A stretch of DNA of 64,000 nt from Pseudoduganella violacea (lineage in GTDB: Bacteria; Pseudomonadota; Gammaproteobacteria; Burkholderiales; Burkholderiaceae_D), in NCBI RefSeq assembly GCF_014191875.1, contig NZ_JACHXD010000001.1, positions 310,001 to 374,000 on the forward strand, in the 5' to 3' direction. The notes under the pieces were generated by a model, which was not told the DNA's origin, searched no databases, and was given only the letters and a program-made list of their open reading frames with translations. Positions 49,751 to 57,663 of the stretch are shown here, one piece after another (position 1 is the first letter of the stretch; the number at the start of each line of letters is the position of its first letter). Made by a program: the position numbers and the translations under genes.

Positions 49751-50896
49751 ATGCACGACAGAGATATCATTCCGATCCAGCCCTTGACCGGGGAGCGGGC
49801 CGCGCAGCTGGTCGCGGCGCCGGTGCTGGCGCAACTGCCCGCAAGCGTGCCGACAGTCGCCTACCGCGCGCCCGCCGCGATGGACGACAAGCGCTGGCGC
49901 GCGCATACCATCGGCGGACGCAGCTACCGGATCGCGCAGCCGGTCACGTTCACGCCCTATGCCTCGGCCAAGCCATGCTCGGCGCGCTGCCGCTTTTGTT
50001 CGGAAAGCCTGATCGAGAAAGCTTCGGCGAAGCCATCCAGTTCGCTGCGGCCCGGCAGCGCCTACTTTGACAATTTGCGCGCCGCGCTGCGCGAGCTGGC
50101 GGGCCTGCCTATCTCCTACTCCCTGTCCGGGCTCGAAACGACGGACGATCCCGAATGGATGTATCAAATGCTCGACGCGCTGCAGCGGCATGCCGCGTCT
50201 TCGCCGGTCAACGACCGGGTGCTGTATACCAACGGTTCAGGGCTGGCGCATGCGGCGCATGGCGCGGCGCTGATCGAACGCCTTGCCGTCTTTGGTCTGG
50301 ATTGGGTCGAGCTGTCGCGGCATCACCATCATGAAAACATCAATCAGTCCATCATGCGTTTTCGGCCCGGCGTGGAGGTACGGCAGCAGGGGCGTTTTTT
50401 GACCATGCTGCAGCGCCTGACCAGCCGCATTCCGGTGAAGCTGGTTTGCATCGTGCAGGCTGGCGGCGTCGCCACTGCCGGCGACGTGCTGGACTACCTC
50501 GGCTGGGCGCGCGAGCTTGGCGTGGAGGCGGTCGTGTTCCGTGAATTCTCGCAGCTTGACGACAGCTATAAGGACAACGTGACTTCGCGCTACATCGCCG
50601 GCACGCGCATCCCCATGGCGGACCTGCTGGAGCAATGCCTGAACCAGCCCGAATTTGCGGGCCGGTTCGGGTTTGAGCAAGTTACCGAAGGCTACTACTT
50701 CTGGAATCTGGTTGGCCACTACCGGGGCATGCGCGTTACGTTCGAAGCATCGGACTACGCCCTCATGCATCGCCAGCATGGCTCCGGTAATGTATACAAG
50801 CTGGTATTCCACGCCAACGGCAATCTGTGCGCCGGCTGGAATCCCGAGCGGCATATCCTGTTTTCATCCGCGCGCGAGGAGGCACTGATTGGATAA
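49751..50896 (+). CDS. Radical SAM protein of unknown substrate
   Basis: The 381-residue protein has the radical SAM cluster motif CSARCRFC at residues 76-83 (C76-x3-C80-x2-C83), then a partial TIM barrel (SLSGLETTDDPEWMYQML, LYTNGSGLAHA, VKLVCIVQAGGVATAGDVLDYL). A striking HHHHENINQSIMRF motif near 195 may bind substrate or metal. No SPASM or B12 domain is evident. ATG 49751 is chosen over TTG 49745 because AAGG is better spaced for it. The 3' end overlaps the methyltransferase-nucleotidyltransferase gene by 8 bases, so the two proteins are probably made together. The specific reaction is unknown. Confidence 0.85.
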   Translation: MHDRDIIPIQPLTGERAAQLVAAPVLAQLPASVPTVAYRAPAAMDDKRWRAHTIGGRSYRIAQPVTFTPYASAKPCSARCRFCSESLIEKASAKPSSSLRPGSAYFDNLRAALRELAGLPISYSLSGLETTDDPEWMYQMLDALQRHAASSPVNDRVLYTNGSGLAHAAHGAALIERLAVFGLDWVELSRHHHHENINQSIMRFRPGVEVRQQGRFLTMLQRLTSRIPVKLVCIVQAGGVATAGDVLDYLGWARELGVEAVVFREFSQLDDSYKDNVTSRYIAGTRIPMADLLEQCLNQPEFAGRFGFEQVTEGYYFWNLVGHYRGMRVTFEASDYALMHRQHGSGNVYKLVFHANGNLCAGWNPERHILFSSAREEALIG

Positions 50897-51998
50897 CAAT
50901 AGTTGGCTGCTGCTGCAAGAGCAGGAGGCCGGGCACCGCCTGGCGCCAGACCTGGCCGCCCGCGATCCCTTCGGCGCGCGCGATTGCGGCTGGGTCGAGC
51001 AGATGCGTCCCTTCATCCGCCAGTTCTGCCCTGAGGGCGGGGTGCTGCTCGATCCCTTCTGCGGTTTCGGCACGACCTTGATGGCGGCCCATCTCGAAGG
51101 ACGGCGCGGCATTGGCGTCGAGCTTGAACCGGCGCGCGCCGGCATCGCGCAGGAGCGCATGGACCGTGCCGGCGCCGTGCGCCAGACCGTATTGGCAGGC
51201 GATATCATAAAAGCCGCCGCCCAGCTGCCGCCCATCGATCTGTTGCTGACGAATATCCCCTACTTCGGCTGCCGCTGGCCCGAGGAGGGCGAAGCGCAGC
51301 TATATAACTCCACTACCTACGCGGAATTCCTGGAACAGATTTACCTGGTATTCAAGGGTTTGAAGCCGCTCGTGCGCGAAGGCGGCTATGTGATTGTCAT
51401 GGCCGAGAATCTGCGCATAGGCCAGCACTTTGTGCCGATGGCCTGGGACGTTGCGCGCATTCTCTCCGAACGCTACGACCTCGTTGACGAACGCATCCTG
51501 CTGTACGAGCGCGCAAGACAGCCGCTGCCTGCCTTGCAGGTACAAAGCAACCGCGCCCACGAATACGCCCTGATCGCGCGCAAGCAGGCCCGCGCCATCG
51601 ACCTGCAGGAGTCGCTGAGCTGCGTCCGCGCGCTGGCGGCCGCCTTTCCTGACATCGTGGTGTATGGCAGTTACGCGCACTGGCTGCACGGCGAAGCGCT
51701 TGAGCGCCTGCCATCGGACGTCGACCTGCTGGTGCCTGACGATCTTGAACAGCTTAAGAAACTCGTTTGCTGGTTCGAAGCGCAAGGCTTCCAGATCGCT
51801 CGCTGGGGCGCCCCATTGGCCAGCCACGCGGTGCCGCTGGCCGCCAACGCCGCCCACTACTTCCGCGCCCAGCGCCTGCGCGCCAGCGGCGAGCTATGCG
51901 TGATCGACGTCTGCTTTGAGGACGCCCAGCTCAGTTACCCCGCCGCGCTAAGCCAGGCAATTACGTTTGGCGGCATCAAAGTTATGCCTTTCCGCTAG
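50889..51998 (+). CDS. Fusion of a DNA-methyltransferase-like domain and a nucleotidyltransferase-like domain
   Basis: The 369-residue product has an N-terminal class I methyltransferase domain (about 1-235): SAM-binding motif I DPFCGFGTTLMAAHLEGRRGIGVELE near 56-81, and motif IV LLTNIPYFGCRW near 119-130, where NIPY replaces the usual DPPY/SPPY of N4/N6 amino-methyltransferases. From about 245 a second domain has GSYAHWLHG and LPSDVDLLVP (about 259 and 275), the G-S...DxD pattern of minimal nucleotidyltransferases. The start is TTG 50889 with a strong GGAGG six bases before it, inside the radical SAM gene. I know no characterised protein with this combination; it could act on a nucleic acid or a nucleotide. 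The 3' end overlaps the convergent MocR gene by 17 bases. Confidence 0.82.
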   Translation: MDNNSWLLLQEQEAGHRLAPDLAARDPFGARDCGWVEQMRPFIRQFCPEGGVLLDPFCGFGTTLMAAHLEGRRGIGVELEPARAGIAQERMDRAGAVRQTVLAGDIIKAAAQLPPIDLLLTNIPYFGCRWPEEGEAQLYNSTTYAEFLEQIYLVFKGLKPLVREGGYVIVMAENLRIGQHFVPMAWDVARILSERYDLVDERILLYERARQPLPALQVQSNRAHEYALIARKQARAIDLQESLSCVRALAAAFPDIVVYGSYAHWLHGEALERLPSDVDLLVPDDLEQLKKLVCWFEAQGFQIARWGAPLASHAVPLAANAAHYFRAQRLRASGELCVIDVCFEDAQLSYPAALSQAITFGGIKVMPFR

Positions 51999-53310
51999 AT
52001 TGAAAAAACTGGTGTTGATCCAGCACCTGGCGCAGAAGGCGCGCGAACGCCTGCGCTTTTTCTTCGGTGATCGTTGAGATGGTGATGCGCAAGCCGTGTG
52101 CCGGCGTTTGCAGGCCGAAGGATTCGCCGCCGCGCACCAGCCACCCGTGCTGCGCCAGCGCCAATACCAGCGCCTGGGAACTTTGCTGCAATGGCAGCCA
52201 TAGATTCAAGCCGTCGGCGGGCGACGCGACGGCGATGCCTTGCCGCGCGAGCGCCTGGGCCATGATGCCGCGATGTCGTGCGTAGCCGTCCCTGGCGTGG
52301 GCGATCTGTTCCGATACTTCCGGCGAAGAGAGGCAGGCTGCAACGGCATCCTGCAAAAGATGGCTGACCCAGTTCGTGCCTGGAGCAAGGCGCAGGCGCA
52401 GGCGCTGCGAGGTCTGCGCGTCGCTTGCCACGAAGGCCAGACGCAGGTCCGGGCCGAACATCTTGGAGACGGAACGGATCAGCGCCCAGCGGTGGGCGGC
52501 GGGTGGAATCACATCCTGATAAGCCGTTACCGACAGCAGGGAAAAATGGTCGTCGACGATGACCAGCACATGCGGATGCTTTGCCAGCACAGCGCGCAGC
52601 TTGCGCGCGCGGGCCGTACTCAGGCTGCAGCCGCTTGGATTGTGGGCGCGCGGCGTGATAATGACGGCCTGCGCGCCCTGCGTCAGCGCTTCTTCCAGCG
52701 CCTCGTCCTGCATGCCCTGCGCATCAATTGCCACGCCCACGGTTTGCAGTCCGGCGGCGCGCAGCGCGTTGACGCTGCTGATGAAGCAGGGATCTTCCAC
52801 CGCCACCTTGTCGCCCGCCACCAGATGCGCCGCCAGCAGCCTTTCGATCGCATCCACCGAGCCATGCGTCAGATTGATGTCCAGATGCTCCGGGCAATCC
52901 TTGGCCAGCCAGTGGCGCGCCGCGGCTTCCAGTTCAGGATCGACCGGTGGCTCGCCATACAGGCGCGCGCGGTAGGGCTTGCGCACCAGGGCGGCGCCGA
53001 TATCCGGCAGCCAGGCCGCATTCGGGTTGCCGCTGCCCAGGTCGGCCAGCGGTGAACCGGGCAACGCACCTTCCTGCTCGCCAGGACCGGACTGGCTGCG
53101 GATCACCGTGCCTAGCCGTCCTTGCGTGGCGGCGATTCCTGCTGCGGCCAGGCGCTTATAGGCCATCGAGACCGTATTGCGGTTGACGCCCAGCGTGGCG
53201 GCCAGGTCGCGTACCGTGGGCAGCTCCTGGCCGGCGGTCAAGGCGCCTGTCTGGGTCAGCATGCGGATGCTGTCGAATATGTCTGCCGCGGTTTTTCCTG
53301 TAATACGCAT
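51982..53310 (-). CDS. MocR-type GntR/aminotransferase regulator (PtsJ-like)
   Basis: The 442-residue regulator has an N-terminal GntR winged helix (about 1-70, GKTAADIFDSIRML, then LGVNRNTVSMAYKRLAAAGI) fused to a fold type I aminotransferase domain (about 85-435). The PLP-lysine lies in RSVSKMFGPDLRL and the THGSVDAIERLLAAHL, ITPRAHNPSGCS segments are present. The GKTAxxIFDSIR beginning is close to the PtsJ group, linked to vitamin B6 control in enterobacteria. It is divergent from the PLP-homeostasis gene, with two 22-base-spaced direct repeats between them, so it probably senses PLP and controls that gene. Confidence 0.92.
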   Translation of the reverse strand: MRITGKTAADIFDSIRMLTQTGALTAGQELPTVRDLAATLGVNRNTVSMAYKRLAAAGIAATQGRLGTVIRSQSGPGEQEGALPGSPLADLGSGNPNAAWLPDIGAALVRKPYRARLYGEPPVDPELEAAARHWLAKDCPEHLDINLTHGSVDAIERLLAAHLVAGDKVAVEDPCFISSVNALRAAGLQTVGVAIDAQGMQDEALEEALTQGAQAVIITPRAHNPSGCSLSTARARKLRAVLAKHPHVLVIVDDHFSLLSVTAYQDVIPPAAHRWALIRSVSKMFGPDLRLAFVASDAQTSQRLRLRLAPGTNWVSHLLQDAVAACLSSPEVSEQIAHARDGYARHRGIMAQALARQGIAVASPADGLNLWLPLQQSSQALVLALAQHGWLVRGGESFGLQTPAHGLRITISTITEEKAQAFARLLRQVLDQHQFFQSSGKA

Positions 53311-53316
53311 AATAAT

Positions 53317-53345
53317 CTAGGACGTGATAGCATTTGGCCTAGGAC
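53317..53345. promoter_or_regulatory. Direct repeats CTAGGAC, candidate MocR binding site
   Basis: CTAGGAC occurs at 53317-53323 and 53339-53345, a period of 22 bases (two helical turns). The site is in the 75-base region between the MocR gene and the PLP-homeostasis gene. MocR regulators such as GabR and PdxR bind direct repeats on one face of the helix. Confidence 0.65.
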
Positions 53346-53385
53346 AAATTGTACACCATGGCTTTCTGATATCGAGGTGAATGCA

Positions 53386-54198
53386 ATGAATGCGGAAAAT
53401 GTCAGCCTATCTTTGGAAACCCCTACCTTGCATGACCAGCATGGACGCTGGCCGCAAGCCGCTTCCGTGGCCGATTTCCGGCGCAATCTCGCCGCAGTCC
53501 ATGAGCGCATCGCTGCGGCTTGCCGGCGCTCCGGACGCGAGCCCGCCAGCGTGCGCCTGCTCCCGGTGAGCAAGACCGTGGACGAAGCGCGCATCCGCCT
53601 GGCCTACGCCGCCGGTTGCCGCCTGCTCGGCGAGAACAAGGTACAGGAAGCGCATGGCAAATGGGAGGCGATGGCCGATCTGTCCGGTCTGCATTGGTCG
53701 GTGATCGGCCATTTGCAGACGAACAAGGCCAAGCAGGTGGCGCGCTTCGCCACCGAGTTCCAGGCATTGGACAGCCTGCGCCTGGCCGAGGAGCTGGACC
53801 GGCGCCTGCAGGCCGAAGGCCGGGCATTGGATGTTTTCGTGCAGGTGAATACATCGGGCGAGGCCAGCAAGTACGGTCTGCCGCCTGAGGACGTGGCTCC
53901 CTTCCTGCGCGCGCTGCCCGCCTTCCCCGCCTTGCGCGTGCGCGGCTTGATGACGCTGGCCGTGCTGTCGGCCGAGGCTTCGCGCGTGCGCCAATGTTTC
54001 GCCCTGCTGCGCGGCTTGCGCGATCGTCTGCGCCAGGAGGCGCCGGATGGCATCGGCCTCGATGAACTATCCATGGGCATGTCCGGCGACTACGAGATCG
54101 CCATCGAGGAGGGCGCAACGGTCGTGCGCGTGGGCCAGGCCATCTTTGGCGCCCGCTCCACGCCGGACGCATATTACTGGCCTGCCGCGCAGGCTTGA
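53386..54198 (+). CDS. YggS/PLPBP family pyridoxal phosphate homeostasis protein
   Basis: The 270-residue protein is a single-domain PLP-binding barrel related to alanine racemase N-domains but not catalytic; the family buffers PLP. The PLP-lysine lies in LLPVSKTVDEARI, followed by LLGENKVQEAHGKWE, WSVIGHLQTNKAKQV, VQVNTSGEASKYGLPP and LSMGMSGDYEIAIEEGATVVRVGQAIFG, all diagnostic. It has about 30 extra N-terminal residues compared with E. coli YggS (234). The ATG 53386 has a GAGGTGA site 5 bases away. Control by the divergent MocR regulator is likely. Confidence 0.93.
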   Translation: MNAENVSLSLETPTLHDQHGRWPQAASVADFRRNLAAVHERIAAACRRSGREPASVRLLPVSKTVDEARIRLAYAAGCRLLGENKVQEAHGKWEAMADLSGLHWSVIGHLQTNKAKQVARFATEFQALDSLRLAEELDRRLQAEGRALDVFVQVNTSGEASKYGLPPEDVAPFLRALPAFPALRVRGLMTLAVLSAEASRVRQCFALLRGLRDRLRQEAPDGIGLDELSMGMSGDYEIAIEEGATVVRVGQAIFGARSTPDAYYWPAAQA

Positions 54199-54207
54199 GG
54201 AGCTACC

Positions 54208-54924
54208 ATGCATATTCATTTTGTCGTTCACGAATCCTTCGAAGCGCCCGGCGCTTATGAAACCTGGGTCGAGACACGCGCTTACACGGCCAGCTATTCG
54301 CGCGTCTATGCCGCAGAGCCGTTGCCGCAGACGGTGGATGCCATCGACCTGCTGGTCGTGCTGGGTGGTCCGCAGTCGCCCACCACTACCAGGCAAGAGT
54401 GTCCGCATTTCGACTCCGCCGCCGAACAGGCGCTCATCGTCCAATGCGCGGATGCTGGAAAGGCCGTGGTGGGCGTCTGCCTCGGCGCCCAGTTGATCGG
54501 CGCGGCGCTGGGGGCGCCAAGCGAGCCTAGTCCTGAAAAGGAGATCGGCAATTTCCCCATCGCGCTCACCGCCGCAGGCAAGGCCAATCCGAAATTCGCC
54601 CACTTCGGCGACACGCTGGTAACAGGACACTGGCATAGCGATATGCCCGGCCTGACCCCGGCTGCGACGGTGATGGCCTCCAGCGAGGCTTGCCCGCGCC
54701 AGATCATCGCCTACCGCGACCTGGTCTACGGCTTCCAATGCCATATGGAGTTCACGCCCGAGGCGGTGGAACTGCTCATCGCCGCCTCCGAGGCGGAACT
54801 GGCGACGCTGAGCGCGCATCGATTCGTGCAGCAGCCAGCCGCATTGCGCGCCAACAGCTACGCCGCCATGAACCAAAAGCTGTTTGCGTTCCTGGATCGC
54901 CTGATGCTGGAGTATTCAAACTAA
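54208..54924 (+). CDS. Class I glutamine amidotransferase-like protein
   Basis: The 238-residue protein has a GATase1 fold with nucleophile Cys in VGVCLGAQLIGAALG (about 93) and the His/Glu pair in FQCHMEFTPEAVELL (about 177-179). It resembles GuaA-type stand-alone amidotransferases (GMP synthase N-domain relatives, e.g. YfeJ/gamma-glutamyl hydrolase-like). The acceptor is unknown. It starts 9 bases after the YggS-type gene and probably shares its transcript. Confidence 0.88.
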   Translation: MHIHFVVHESFEAPGAYETWVETRAYTASYSRVYAAEPLPQTVDAIDLLVVLGGPQSPTTTRQECPHFDSAAEQALIVQCADAGKAVVGVCLGAQLIGAALGAPSEPSPEKEIGNFPIALTAAGKANPKFAHFGDTLVTGHWHSDMPGLTPAATVMASSEACPRQIIAYRDLVYGFQCHMEFTPEAVELLIAASEAELATLSAHRFVQQPAALRANSYAAMNQKLFAFLDRLMLEYSN

Positions 54925-54933
54925 ACCAGTCAG

Positions 54934-54977
54934 ATTGATCGGTTTTGTGGGGTTTATTGATCGGATATGTAGGTTTG
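54934..54977. promoter_or_regulatory. Tandem 22-base direct repeat upstream of the AraC gene
   Basis: ATTGATCGG begins at 54934 and again at 54956, and the following bases (TTTTGTGGGG versus ATATGTAGGT) are also related. Two copies with a 22-base period upstream of an AraC-type gene (start 55007) resemble AraC I1-I2 half sites. Confidence 0.65.
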
Positions 54978-55006
54978 TGAAGACATGCGTGAAATATAAT
55001 TTCGGC

Positions 55007-55867
55007 ATGGACTTCTACCTTCCCCCACGCACGCCGACCAAGCGCGCCACCCGGCAGCCGCTCCCGCCAGACACGCTCGCCGTGCGCGATGGCGTCGGCA
55101 TGATGGCCCAACCGCTGTTGCGCCGGGAGCAGGTCGTTCGCGGCTTCCAGTTTTTCGACGCGACGCTCTTGCTGGTCCGCTCGGGAACGCTGACGCTCGA
55201 TATCGGCGCAAGCCAGCAGCGCCTGGACGCGCCATTGACGCTGCTCGCCGTGGCCCAGCACACCCGCGCCGACGTCCGCAAAACGCCCGGTGGGGAGGAG
55301 CGCATCTTCCGTTCCACTTTCCTGGCCTTCCCGCCGGAAGTGATCCTGGAGTTCTACAAACAATACGAGAGCGAAGCCGCGCTTTCTTCGCCTCTCGACC
55401 GCACTCACCGGCTCGACCTCGATACCCTACTGGCTGATACGCTGGACTACTGCGTGCGCGGCATGTTGGCGGCCCAGGTCAGCGACCGTGAGCAGAAGCA
55501 TAGGCTGATCGGGCTCCTGCTCGCGCTGGCGGAACGGGGCTGCATCTTCCCCCGTCCCTCCGTCCTGCAGATCGGCGACAAGCTGAAAGGCTTGCTCAGC
55601 CCCGCGCCGCAGCGCCGCTGGACAACGGCCATGGCGGCGCATGAACTGGCGATGAGCGAAGCGACGCTGCGGCGCCGGCTGGCCAGCGAAAACCTGCGCT
55701 TTGAAACCCTCCTGTTGGATATCCGCATGCACCACGCCATGACGCTGTTGCAGACCACGGCGTGGAGCATTCCCCAGATTGCCGAAGCGTCCGGATATCA
55801 GGCCAGTTCCCGTTTTGCTTCGCGCTTCCGCGAACGCTTTGGCTGCCCGCCGTCGCGCGCGCGCTGA
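55007..55867 (+). CDS. AraC family transcriptional regulator (N-terminal domain of AraC_N type)
   Basis: The 286-residue protein has an N-terminal sensor domain and a C-terminal AraC double HTH (about 195-285: WTTAMAAHELAMSEATLRRRLASENLRFETLLLDIRMHHAM, then IPQIAEASGYQASSRFASRFRERFG). ATG 55007 is preferred to 54935 because the upstream frame encodes the tandem repeat region and lacks a ribosome binding site. It is immediately followed, 40 bases later, by the secreted MBL-fold protein gene, which may be a target or cotranscribed. Confidence 0.88.
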   Translation: MDFYLPPRTPTKRATRQPLPPDTLAVRDGVGMMAQPLLRREQVVRGFQFFDATLLLVRSGTLTLDIGASQQRLDAPLTLLAVAQHTRADVRKTPGGEERIFRSTFLAFPPEVILEFYKQYESEAALSSPLDRTHRLDLDTLLADTLDYCVRGMLAAQVSDREQKHRLIGLLLALAERGCIFPRPSVLQIGDKLKGLLSPAPQRRWTTAMAAHELAMSEATLRRRLASENLRFETLLLDIRMHHAMTLLQTTAWSIPQIAEASGYQASSRFASRFRERFGCPPSRAR

Positions 55868-55907
55868 ATCTCCCGCAGTAACCACTCAATCCGAAATAAG
55901 GAAGACC

Positions 55908-56879
55908 ATGATGTTCGATACCCTATTCAAATCGTCCCAACCCATCGCCGTAGCCGCAGCCGTGGCAGCCGCTTTCGCCTTCGTTCCGGCGCAGGCAGCC
56001 GCGCCGATGGCCAAGTTCCAGGCGCCGGGCTTCTACCGCACCATGCTGGGCGATTTCGAGGTGACGGTGCTGAGCGATGGCACCACCGAGCTGCCGGTCG
56101 ATAAGCTGCTAAAGCAGCCGGCCGGGAAAACCGATCAAGCCTTGCGCAAGGCGTTTACGAAAAGCCCGCTGGAGACCTCCTTCAATGGCTTCCTGATCAA
56201 TACCGGCAGCAAGCTGGTTCTGATCGACACCGGCGCCGCCAGCCTGTTCGGCCCCACGCTGGGCAAGCTGGCCGCCAACCTGAAAGCCGCCGGCTACCAG
56301 CCGGAGCAGGTCGATGAAATCTACATCACCCATATGCACTTCGATCATGTGGGTGGCCTGGCCGCCGGCAAAGAGGCCGCCTTCCCCAATGCCGTGGTCC
56401 GCGCCGGCAAGGCCGATGCCGACTATTGGCTCAGCCAGGCGAATATGGACAAGGCGCCAGCGGATACGAAAGGCTTCTTCCAAGGCGCGATCAGCTCCAT
56501 GGCGCCATATATCAGCGCCAACAAGTTCCAGCCGATCACGCAAAACGGCGAGCTGACCCCCGGCATCAAGTCTTACGCCAGCGCCGGCCATACCCCAGGC
56601 CACATCAGCTACATTGTCGAGAGCAAGGGTGAAAAGCTGATGCTGCTGGGCGACTTGATCCACGTCGCGGCGGTGCAGTTCGAGAACCCCGACGTCGGCA
56701 TCGCGTTCGACAGCGAAGGCAAGGCCGCCGTGTCGGAACGCAAAGCCGCATTTGCGGCAGCCGCCAAGGACGGCTATCTGGTCGGCGCCGCGCATCTCCC
56801 CTTCCCGGCGCTGGGCCACCTGAAAGCCAGCGGCAAAGGCTATACCTTCATTCCGGTCAACTACACCGTGCCACGCTAA
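55908..56879 (+). CDS. Secreted MBL-fold metallohydrolase
   Basis: The 323-residue protein has a signal peptide (about 1-32, hydrophobic Ala/Val core ending PAQA). The metallo-beta-lactamase fold has the metal motif THMHFDHVGGL (HxHxDH, about 143-153), the second His in AGHTPGHISY, an Asp in LLGDLIHV and a closing His in GAAHLPFPALGHL. The best general match is to periplasmic MBL-fold hydrolases acting on lactones, phosphonates or esters; quorum-quenching lactonase is one possibility, with no proof. An AAGGAAG site precedes the ATG. It follows an AraC regulator gene and converges on the LytTR gene. Confidence 0.9.
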   Translation: MMFDTLFKSSQPIAVAAAVAAAFAFVPAQAAAPMAKFQAPGFYRTMLGDFEVTVLSDGTTELPVDKLLKQPAGKTDQALRKAFTKSPLETSFNGFLINTGSKLVLIDTGAASLFGPTLGKLAANLKAAGYQPEQVDEIYITHMHFDHVGGLAAGKEAAFPNAVVRAGKADADYWLSQANMDKAPADTKGFFQGAISSMAPYISANKFQPITQNGELTPGIKSYASAGHTPGHISYIVESKGEKLMLLGDLIHVAAVQFENPDVGIAFDSEGKAAVSERKAAFAAAAKDGYLVGAAHLPFPALGHLKASGKGYTFIPVNYTVPR

Positions 56880-56892
56880 GCGGCATCCAACA

Positions 56893-57663
56893 TTACATCT
56901 GCCGGAAGTGATGCAGGTAGCTGCGGCTGACCGGCAAAACCTCCTTGCGTCCGCGCAGATGCAGTTCGGCGGTTTCGTTCACGCCTCGCACGACTTCAGT
57001 GACATAGCCGAGGTTCACGATGGCGGAACGGTGGACTTGCACGAAGCGTTCGGGGTCGAGCTCCTCCACCAGCTCGCGGATGCTCTTGCGTATCAGCGCT
57101 TCCCCTTCGTCCCAAGCCACCAGGGTGTATTTTTCCTCGGCGCGCAGAAAGCTGATTTGCTCGACCGGAATCAGCCGCACGCTATTGCCGATGGATGCCT
57201 TGATCCATTGCAGCCAGCGCCGGGGCGGGATGCGTTGTTCCAGCCGGCCCGCCAACAGGTCCAGCGCCGCATCCAGCGCCTGCTTGGCCTGGAACGGCGC
57301 CGACAACTGGCGCTGCAGGCGCTGCACCGTATCGGCGAGACGTTCCGCATCGATGGGCTTGACGAGATAGTCGATGGCGCCTTGCTCGAATGCCTGCAGC
57401 GCATATTGCTCGTAAGCCGTCACGAAGACCAGGTGCGCGCGGCGCGCCAGTGCCTTTGCCGTCTCAATGCCGTTCAGTCCGGGCATATGGATATCGAGGA
57501 AGACGATTTGCGGCTGGTGTTGTTCGAACAGCTCCAGCGCCTCGGCGCCGTTGCGCGCATCACCGGTCAGGCGCAGTTCCGGCCATAGCTGCGCCAGATG
57601 GCTGCGCAGGCGCTCGCGCAGCAGCGGCTCGTCGTCGGCAATGAGGGCGGTGATGGGCGTCAT
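56893..57663 (-). CDS. LytTR family response regulator
   Basis: The 256-residue regulator has a receiver domain (about 5-120, acidic DDE at 10-12, phosphoacceptor Asp57 in VFLDIHMPGLNG, Lys in DYLVKPID) and a C-terminal LytTR DNA-binding domain (about 150-250, IGNSVRLIPVEQISFLRAEEKYTLV, then FVQVHRSAIVNLGYV). It is the partner of the histidine kinase gene that overlaps it by 4 bases (ATGA) upstream. LytTR systems often control surface, membrane or competence-like traits. Confidence 0.94.
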   Translation of the reverse strand: MTPITALIADDEPLLRERLRSHLAQLWPELRLTGDARNGAEALELFEQHQPQIVFLDIHMPGLNGIETAKALARRAHLVFVTAYEQYALQAFEQGAIDYLVKPIDAERLADTVQRLQRQLSAPFQAKQALDAALDLLAGRLEQRIPPRRWLQWIKASIGNSVRLIPVEQISFLRAEEKYTLVAWDEGEALIRKSIRELVEELDPERFVQVHRSAIVNLGYVTEVVRGVNETAELHLRGRKEVLPVSRSYLHHFRQM

